A stretch of 64,000 nucleotides of DNA from Cryptomeria japonica (taxonomy: Eukaryota > Streptophyta > Pinopsida > Cupressales > Cupressaceae), in contig NC_081409.1 in assembly GCF_030272615.1 (NCBI RefSeq), forward strand, positions 475,036,573 through 475,100,572, given 5' to 3'. Positions 55,711 to 64,000 of the stretch are shown piece after piece (position 1 is the first letter of the stretch; every line of letters begins with the position of its first letter). A program made the position numbers and the translations under genes. The notes under the pieces are model-generated. The model saw nothing but the letters and a program-made list of their open reading frames with translations, was not told the DNA's origin and did not search any database.

Positions 55711-56864
55711 CTATAGCTAAGGGCATGTTAGTTTAGGTTTCATTTTTACTGCATTTGCATACCATTTCCTTAGCACTGCATTGCATATTTCCCTTTCAAG
55801 TTGCATCGTAGTCGCATTTACATAAGATTAATTATGATTTGCATTAAATTCACATATGGCTACATTAATTAAAACAAGGTGATTGTCTTAGTAGATCACC
55901 TATTTGTGTTTGAGTAGAACAAGAATCATCTCATTTCTTATATATTCATTCAGGAAGATTTCAAAACCTAAGGTCACTTGTCTTCAATATCACCTTGTGG
56001 TTGAGCTTTGTCTATGGTTGGGTAGAAGTTTCACCATTGAGCCTTGTTTCTTGAAGTCTATCAATTGTTATATCTTACACATTGATCATTTGATCGAAAT
56101 CATTATAGATACCTAGTTGATTAGATGGCTAGTGAAAATTTCATAATTCTACTTCATCATCATTGTAATTGTCACACCTATGTAGGTTTCATGACTTATA
56201 ACCCATCGCAAGAATAAGAAATAAAAAGGGTTATACCTAATTACATATCAAAATATCAAGGCAAAAGAGAAAGAAAAGAAAGAATACAAGAACTATCATG
56301 CATAAAAGTGCAATAAAAACTTGGCTATGGGAATTTGCGAGTAACTCCATTAGGGCTATGGACACCTGTGGGCAATAGAGCAATATTTAAAAGATTACAA
56401 TGATAACCTCGTTAAGGCTATAGACATCTGCTGGAAGTGAGGCTTCGTCTAGGATGCTTTTGCAGTTATAATAACTCATGTAGCTAGTCATTTAGGATTC
56501 TAAGGCTCTCTAACGATCACAAAAGCTAGATTAAACTCAATTGCACACACATAGGCAAAGGAAGACCAAAAGTTTCGAGAATCAGTCGAGAATTTTTCCA
56601 CATCTCCATTTACAAATCTTATCCACATAGTGTGTTAATTTGGATGGTCCAAGGGTTCTTGAGAATAAAATGAATTCTTATCTCTAAAATGTTTTGCACC
56701 TACAATTCAATTGGTGTATTACAAAGTGATAGATGCATGCAATCACCCTTGAAGAATGCATTTTCATCTTGTATTCTGCATAAGCATAGTTTCATGTCCA
56801 AAATTTCATTATTTCCACATGCATTTTGTTGATCACCGTATCATAACAAGGCTACATACTGGGG
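55711..56864. other. Probable 3' region of the gypsy remnant
   Basis: No coding motif. Follows the integrase in the right orientation to be its 3' non-coding part. Confidence 0.4.
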
Positions 56865-57260
56865 GCATAGCTGAAAAAATCCCTAAAAAGTATAAAGTCC
56901 TGAAAAAATCCCCAAAAAGCATAAAAAGTCCTAAAAAAACTCCTAAAAATTTGGAAAAAGTCCTGAAAAACCCCTAAAAACTAGATAATGTCTTGAGAAA
57001 ATTCAAAAACGTTAGAAAACACAAAATCCAAAAACATTGAAAAAGAACAAAAAACTCTAAAAATTCAAAAATCATACACAAAAATCAACCAAAAACATTG
57101 AAATATGATCCTGAAAAAATCAATTAAAAAACATTCAAATAAGGTCCTGAAAAATCAACCAAAAACATTCAAATATGATCTTGAAAAAAGCACAAAACAT
57201 TGAAAAAGTCTTGGAAAAGAATTAAAAATAAAAAAATAAAAAAATAATAAAAAACTTGCA
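56865..57260. repeat. A-rich degenerate tandem repeat
   Basis: Irregular units of about 18-30 bp built from TCCTGAAAAAATCCC, AAAAAGTCCT and CAAAAACATTGAAA. The first third is C-richer (AAAACCCCTAAAAA), the rest looser. Long 3' regions with tandem repeats are known in the Tat/Ogre branch of Ty3-gypsy, which would fit the integrase upstream, but I cannot confirm the link. Confidence 0.75.
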
Positions 57261-60200
57261 ATAAAATTTCTCGCAAGAATCAAACACCCTAGCAGATATC
57301 CAACAAACACTTCGCATGAAGTTAACAAAGGATACAACTATCTTTTCAACATTTGCAATCAAATTGATCAAGTTGTCTTATCAATCATATCAACCTACCA
57401 TATCAAGTAATCATTATCTTGTCTTAAATAGAGAAGGTTACCCTCAAAATCTGATAGAACGGTCTTAAATGGGGTATTCATTTTTTGAGATTAGACATTA
57501 TCAACCATCACATCAAACAATCAAAGCAAAGGCACATATCAGTATGGCTGCTGGATTTTGTCCTAGTTAGTCTTTATCTTTTATCATTTGGCGACAAGTC
57601 ATGTTACTATGCTACTCAAGGATGTCCATTAGTGACTAAAGGAGATAGGATGGGCATGATCCTTTACTTTGTTTGTTCTTTGTGGTGTGGACCAATGAAG
57701 TTATAGGAAAATGATTCCTATGGTGTATGTGTTGGTACGTTCATTCAACAAATATCTTATGCAAAATGTCAAGGATAGTTATGCCTGTCACTATTGCACA
57801 TATCTTGACCCTTAGCATTATAGCCAGAATGTAGGGTTCACTCCCTGTCTACAACATGTTTGTTTCTGCAATGAGATATCTTTACACCTTGTTTCCCTAT
57901 ACCCTAGTGTGCACAGCTCGTTTGTTACATAATAAGGCTCGGTGATGAATATATAGTGCACTATGAATAAAGGTAGAGAAGTTCATTTATCCATCATCAA
58001 TCTTTTCATTTCCTTTTCTCATCTCATCATTGCTGATTTTATCTCAAGATCCTTCTCTCATCAAGCATCTCTTCTTAGATCAATTCCATCATTTATCTAA
58101 CATGTTCTTTCATCATCTCTCTCTAATCTTTTATTCTTACTAACATTTCTTCTCAATTAAGTTAAGTGGTAGAAACAACATTTTGGCACATTTACGAAAC
58201 ACAATATTCATGCATTCATTAATTAAGTTGCATTAGAGTGCATTCATTCAAATCCATTATTGTCATATGGTTCATCAATTACTAAATATTAGATTTCATT
58301 TAGTATCATTTAGATTGCATTCATTAATTAACTTGCATTAGGATACATTCACTTTAGTCAATTTCATTTATCATATAGATTTAATTATCATTTAAGTACA
58401 TTCATTCATCATTAGTCATTTAGTCACATTAATCCAATTAGCCCATTTAAAATTTAGTTGCATACATTATAAGCATACATTAAATCATCACATTATAGAT
58501 CATATCATTATGCTATATCATCATCAACACATAATTAAGTATAAAAATAAGGTATCATATAGAAATGCATCACATAGAACAACATGTATAGAATCATCCA
58601 TCATGTAAGAAATATAACACATGCATACAAAGTCACTGCCAAAACAACATATCATATATATATCTCAAAAATGGTAATGTGTCAGAATATAATCATATGA
58701 AATACCCAAAGACTCAAGTAACATAAATAAAGTTTCTCAACCAATGATGTCTCTATCAGCAGGTGGATCCTATAGTGCCCCTCCCTTATTCATCTTTCCT
58801 TTTATGCTTCGATAGACTTGATTTGACTCTTATGTGATGCTTTGATTCATGTTTATGACTCTATCTATATGATTAGATGCTATGGATGATGATAGATATT
58901 TTATATTGACATATGTTATATGATGACTCTTATGCATGATTGACATATCTTGGACTATTATGATGATGGATTACTATTTGATGATCCCTATGCACTCATT
59001 TTATATGTATGATTTATATTTGTGTATGGTGATTTGATGGTATTTTATGATATACTAACCCTATCTCATGATTATATATGATACAATGATTATTATAAGT
59101 ACTTGGTTGTTGTGATTGTCTTCTACTACGGTTGTGATAGGGATAATCTCATACCACTCGTTCATGAGCATGATATGACATTGTGATTCCCCTTCACTTG
59201 TTTGTTTATCTTATGATTCAAATATGTTATTGCACATGTTGTCTCGTGGTTATTGGTGGTTGTAGGATTGCAGGTACTAGACATCGACTCCACCTAGTCT
59301 CATAGGTCTAAGGGTGTCTTATCCCAATGGAAAGTTGTCGAATATGGCATACATTTTCTTCCTTACACTCTAGGTCTTAGTTGATATCCTAGTCAGTCTA
59401 GTGTCATAGTTGAGTTGTCTTGTGGTGTCTTGTAGTGTGTCGTTCGACCCTTGTGATGGGTTGCCTTGGGGTGTTGTGAGTATTTGACTATTTAGTTAAT
59501 TGATAATTGATTAATATAGTTTAATAATGCCAAAATTAATTTATATTATAGTTTGGGTGTTTAAGTATTATTTATCTAATTTATTATTGGGATTTAATAT
59601 TTATTTGTATTATTTAATTATTTTATATGGTTCATTATTTACTTATTTCTCTTGGTTATTTTATTTATTCATTGGGTCTTTGGATTATTATTTGGATGAT
59701 TATTGAGCTTGATTTATTTGATTTATTGTTTTTTTTCTTATTGGCTATTTATTAATTATTTACTGTTTAATTACTATTTTCTTATGTTGGTTTGGTTTTA
59801 TATTTAATTGGATTTTATTGGTGTTGGCTTTTATTTATTAATTGGTTTTGATTTATTATTTCTCTTGTTACTAATTGTTATTATGTTATTATCTTGTTAT
59901 TAATTGGATAATAGGATATATTATTAGTTTACCTACCCTTTTATTTGATTGGTTGATTTGGCGGGGGTAAGTAAATAATATTATTAAATATTACTTACCT
60001 CAATTTTATGCATGGTAGGTATATTATATGGTTTATAGGAATATTTTGATTGGCCGATGCATTTCTATAGTTTTGGTTTTGATTTTTCTATTTATTATTT
60101 TTGGGTGTGCGTTGTCGTGGTTAGCATCTCTGTGAATGTTGCTTGAATATTTTGGATTTTAGATTGTTTGAGCTTAGAATTGGATTGCTGGAGTTCGATT

Positions 60201-60827
60201 GGATTGATTTCTCTTCTTCGAATTTGGACTTACCATCACTTCTAGAACTAGGTTGGAGGATCTTCTCCATTTTGTAATTTCTGAGTTCCAGAGGAAAGTT
60301 TGTTCTCTATATGTTGCAAAAGATTGTCTATAGGTTATTGGGAAAATAAATTTGACTATGGAATGCTATATAGATATACTATATAGTTTAGGGAAATACA
60401 TTTATGTATTTTTTCTTTGATTTCATTTATTTGAGGAGTTTGCTTATGATTTGTCGTGAACGACTCTATGTATTTTGTGAATTTATTTAGTTGATTGGAT
60501 TCATTATGTTAGTCAATTGATAGAGTGATTTGGGACTTCCACACTCCCTTATGTGTTTTTTAGAGTGAATTGCATTCCCTTTTCATGACTTTATTTGATG
60601 GATTTAAGTGTTTACTCTTTGAGTGTTGCTGGGAGTCTCTGGGGAATTTGAAACGGATTTGAGTCTATGATTTGGTTAATTGATTTATTTTTCTACTTGA
60701 TCTTTGTGTAATGGATGCTATTGTGTCTCTTGGGTTGGATTTGGAGTCCAATTTTATATCTTATTATTTTCCCCATGTCATTCGTGAGTTTATTCTTTCA
60801 ATTTTTTAAGTTTTAGCTCTCTCTTTA
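57261..60827. other. Unassigned; very AT-rich, loose CATTCATT repeats
   Basis: No sustained frame. 58190-58480 shows repeated phrases like TTAATTAAGTTGCATTAG and CATTCATTNA; 59470-60060 is T-rich with TTTATTTATT phrases. Could be LTR or 3' region of an old gypsy element, but no TG...CA pair or target duplication was found. Confidence 0.4.
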
Positions 60828-61033
60828 TCATAAGCACAATTCTAGACATCATATGCACTATTTTGGCATATGCGCAATTATGGACATCATGTGCGTTATT
60901 TTGTCATATGTGCTATTTTGGAAATCATATGTGCTAAAGTATGAATCATATTCACTAAATATTTGAATCATATGTGCTAAAAGATGGGTCATATACACTA
61001 AAAGATAGGTTATATGCACTAAACTATCTCATA
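60828..61033. repeat. Tandem repeat, 18-22 bp unit, about ten copies
   Basis: Units begin TCATATGYRCTA (variants TCATAAGCACAA, TCATGTGCGTTA, TTATATGCACTA). The first five end in a TTTTGGA(C/A)A-like tail, the last five in AAAGATRGG-like tails, so two subtypes lie side by side. Each unit centres on a CATATG palindrome. Confidence 0.85.
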
Positions 61034-63442
61034 TTGTCAGTTTTCTTGGTTTGGTCCAGTGAGGTCACTTTTTCAGATTTTGGACTTTTGCCAAATGCTT
61101 TTTATGATTGGTTTGAGGTTCTCAGAAGTTTTTATGATGTTGTCTTGATCATTTCATGTTTTTTGGAGCTTCGGTAAGGTGGTTTGTTCCTTACCATTGA
61201 GGGTTATGTGTATTATGTTTGATTAGCTCCAACAAGAGGGAGAATGCCTTTCTATTGAGGGATACATTTTGAGAACTCCGGTGAGAGGATTATGCCTCAC
61301 TATTGAGGATGTATTTGGCTATGTTGGGTAAGAAGGATGCATTCCTTACTCATGTTTATTGTTATGCTTGACTGGTCAAGGCTATTGCTTTATGTTTTGG
61401 CTTATGGTTCATATGTTTTTCAATAGTATCAGTGATGTTGTGTTGATGGATTCATTTCATGTGAGCCTTCATGATGTTATTTTTATGTCATTATATTTAT
61501 GTTTCAACCTAAGGTCTTGATACATGCTAGGGGGAGTGGCTTCCATATGAGTGACTAGGGTCATGAGGATTAGACAACTAGGTTACCTGGGGTCTAGACC
61601 ACCAAGAAATCTCATAGGGAGTTTATTTTATAATCAAGTAATAACATAATTAATCATAAGTGGATTGGGTAGAGGTAAATCACCTTAATAAGATAAGAAA
61701 TGGTTTTGTGGCCTTAACTCATGTCCCTCAGGTGATTATGTTGATTCAGGAATGGTTGAGAAGACCTTGGTGATCCAGGTAAACCAAAATCCCTTGATAT
61801 CCTCAAAGTTTGAGATAGCTTTGCATGGGTATCATGGATGATAGGACAGGTTCCCATGGTGACTACATGTGATAACACTCTTTCCCTACATGTGTCCATG
61901 ATCCTTATGCCTTGATTATTGGTACCCCTTTGGGAGTATTGATTTATGATTAGCCATGTGATGTGATTTGATTTATTTCTATTGATTGTTTATCTTTTTT
62001 GGAAGTCATGTGAGTCCCTTGGTTGTTAGGTGTTAGAATAGGTCTAGAATGTTAGTTGTAACCTTGTGTAATCTCCTAGCATGGGGTGGTTCCTTATGGT
62101 TCCACATGATTAGGCAATTTTATTCCTTCTTCCATTGGGATGTTCCTCATTGGATGATAGCATGCATGGATGTGGATTTATATATTCTCTTCTTGTGGAT
62201 GGATCTTTGGAGAATTATCTATACAATTGAGATTGATATCAAGTATTTTGTATCATGAGAAAAATGTAATTGTAAAGATAGACTATGTAATTAGCACCAT
62301 GTAATCACATGTATTAGAACTTGTGGAAGGTTGAGTTCATGAAGAGTTGTTATGGATTAAGATTTTTGTAATTGGATACTCATTATTAATGTAATTCTAG
62401 ATTGGAATGGAAATCTATATTGTTATTAGAATTACCTTATGTGCACCTATGATTATGGTGAAAGTATTAAATGATTATGTTGGTAATAGGAAGTATGTTC
62501 TTAATGTGGAAATAAGATGATATGATAATGTTAGATGGTTTAAAGGGATTAGAAACATTTGATTTGGTGTTTTAAAATGAATTCAAATGTAATGGGGTTA
62601 TGTAGGATATGCATTGGATAGTTCATAATTCTTATGTTAGGAAGGAAGTAATTGCGTAGGAAATTAAATGTAACGATTGTTAATGGTATCATGGTTTTTT
62701 GATGTGTTTATGATAGTCAAGTAATGGCGTTGAGATACCCTAGGGATTAATTGATAGTTGTGTATTGTTATTCTGCTTGCATACTATGTTGTTAAGGATA
62801 TGATTAAGTTTAATTCATTTATGCAATCATGTTATGCTATGATTAATACATATGAGTAGTTGTACCATTATGTGTTGCATTAGTGAATGATAAAAAAAAT
62901 TATCTCTATTTGCTAGTTAGATTTGTTATTTTCTTAGGGTATTTTGGTGGGCATTATAGATCCTGTCCACTCAATCCTTCCCAAGGATGACCTGATGGTG
63001 CCTAAGGTGGACCCATGATGCCCACACTACTAGTCCCATGAGTAGTCAATTTTCTAGATCTCCTCCTAGACATGTACACATTGTAGCTTTGTACTCGATG
63101 TCCCTCAGGGACAACCCTCTCATACTCTTGTCACCAATATATACACTCCTAAGCTAAATGTATGAGATGATCATTGAGCGTCCCAGTTTATGGAGCAAGA
63201 TATTGATCATAGGAATCTTATTCTAACTATGCTCTTTGCACTGCATTATCTTTCTCTCTCTAGAGACAGTCCCTCTCAACAACCACCCCATCTCTCCCTG
63301 CTACAACAAGTGCATACTCTTTGCAAAACAAATCCTGATCACCTTTGCACCTCTATTGCTTCATAGCGAGGGCATCCTCTAGGCTCTAGATCCCATCCCT
63401 CATGACTCGTGGACCATCATCATGTCCCCTATCACCTAGATC
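61034..63442. other. Unassigned, no gene seen
   Basis: 61170-61350 holds three loose copies of a segment ending in CTATTGAGG followed by a TATG-rich stretch. The rest has no frame or terminal motif that I can support. 62940-63440 reads as possible low-quality minus-strand coding that would extend the frame at 63443. Confidence 0.4.
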
Positions 63443-63790
63443 CTATCCACTTGCTTGTACAACATGTACATCCTCATGCTTTAAAGTATCAGTATCACTA
63501 GAGTTATCTCTACCATCATTGCTCAATGATCTTGACTCAAAATCATCATCCCCACTACTATACTCAGTATCTTCACTGATGTCTACCTCCTCCTCCTCAC
63601 CCTCCTCTCCATCTCCTCTATCTCCACTCCCATCATCCCCATCTCCTCCTATTGTAGCAATGGCCACAACCGTACCCCTACCACCATCTCCTCCTCTCCC
63701 ACACCTACCATCTCTATGTTGTCTGATCTGCTGAGATGTAATAGAATAGTCAGATTGGTCAAAGGGATAGGACACTGTCTCACCCACCAT
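63443..63790 (-). CDS. Hypothetical acidic, glycine-rich frame
   Basis: Minus strand, 115 codons, start ATG 63790. N-terminal third mixed (SYPFDQSDYSITSQQIRQHR), a Gly/Arg-rich middle (RCGRGGDGGRG), then a strongly acidic segment (GDGEEGEEEEVDISEDTE) and Ser/Asp-rich end. Low complexity limits recognition. It could be the C-terminal tail of a decayed transposase or a chance frame in a repetitive (GAT/GGA)n stretch. No close neighbour supports either. Low confidence that it is a gene. Confidence 0.25.
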   Translation of the reverse strand: MVGETVSYPFDQSDYSITSQQIRQHRDGRCGRGGDGGRGTVVAIATIGGDGDDGSGDRGDGEEGEEEEVDISEDTEYSSGDDDFESRSLSNDGRDNSSDTDTLKHEDVHVVQASG

Positions 63791-64000
63791 GCATCAAACT
63801 GCAGAGTAGTACCTGATATTCCTCAAAATGACTGTGCAAAATTTTTCATCCCTTAGTCAAAATTTTGGTCATTTTGAGTGTTTAATGTTCTTTGTTCTCG
63901 CCCTCATGCTTGGGGTTTAGGGTTTTATGTATTTCTAATTAAGTCTTGGTTAAAACCCCTAAACCTTTTCTAGTTTTGTGTTACCTTTTTTTGACTTAAG
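63791..64000. other. No recognisable feature
   Basis: Short end segment with AAACCCTAAAC-like telomere-type words near 63920-63960, too few to be an array. Confidence 0.5.

Noticed and set aside
56865-57260. CRISPR-like regular repeat
   Set aside because: Unit length and sequence vary too much, there are no unique spacers of constant size, and the context is plant retrotransposon DNA.
63402-63734. Plus-strand Ser/Pro-rich frame
   Set aside because: Antisense of the acidic minus-strand frame in a low-complexity tract; neither is strongly supported, and the minus one has the better amino-acid mix.
63900-63965. Telomere-like words (AAACCCTAAAC)
   Set aside because: Only one or two isolated words. 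Similar AAACCCTA words occur in several LTRs here.

Overview
The window looks like intergenic DNA from a very large, repeat-rich plant genome. It is AT-rich, has no intact gene I can defend, and is dominated by layered LTR retrotransposons with long LTRs (0.75-1.5 kb), plus LINE fragments and a decayed DNA transposon. A gymnosperm (conifer) is my best guess from element size and density. That is inference, not proof. No rRNA, tRNA or CRISPR array was seen.

Layout. 1-943: 5' end of a minus-strand LTR element (LTR 153-943). 943-1348: unidentified open frame. 5149-14266 (element A): complete Ty1-copia element with matching TGATA target duplications and a decayed gag-pol. Its 3' LTR carries a nested 1,411-bp solo LTR (11840-13250). 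14326-14930: about 110-bp repeats resembling the end of a CACTA transposon. 15950-16480: Ty3-type protease remnant. 17250-21790 (minus): broken multi-exon reading frames including a clear SET domain and a segment resembling a plant Ptta/En/Spm transposase. 21790-23090: plus-strand LINE 3' end. 24570-28060: minus-strand LINE pieces. 29506-31309 and 38373-39051: one unidentified plus-strand gene, split by element B (31310-38372, an old Ty1-copia element). Removing B restores the reading frame.

39052-50428 (element C): a Ty3-gypsy element whose two LTRs are inverted relative to each other, so the U3 ends face outward on both sides, with near-matching 5-bp flanks. Nested in its reverse transcriptase gene is element D (41361-48939, minus, AGATC duplications). 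D has LTRs, PBS, PPT, a zinc-knuckle gag-like frame and a very large charged coiled-coil frame, but no recognisable pol.

50915-54471 (minus): another unidentified coiled-coil gene remnant with a solo LTR in a probable intron. 54560-55710: Ty3-gypsy integrase remnant. 55711-64000: mostly unassigned, with an A-rich degenerate repeat (56865-57260), a 20-bp tandem repeat (60828-61033) and an acidic/glycine-rich minus-strand frame (63443-63790).

By-eye LTR divergence gives an order of insertion: B oldest, then C, then D inside C, with A youngest. All coding regions carry stops or frameshifts. Nothing here looks capable of autonomous activity, and the window reads as a fossil record. Its most unusual parts are the inverted-LTR element, the pol-less element D and the SET/transposase region.
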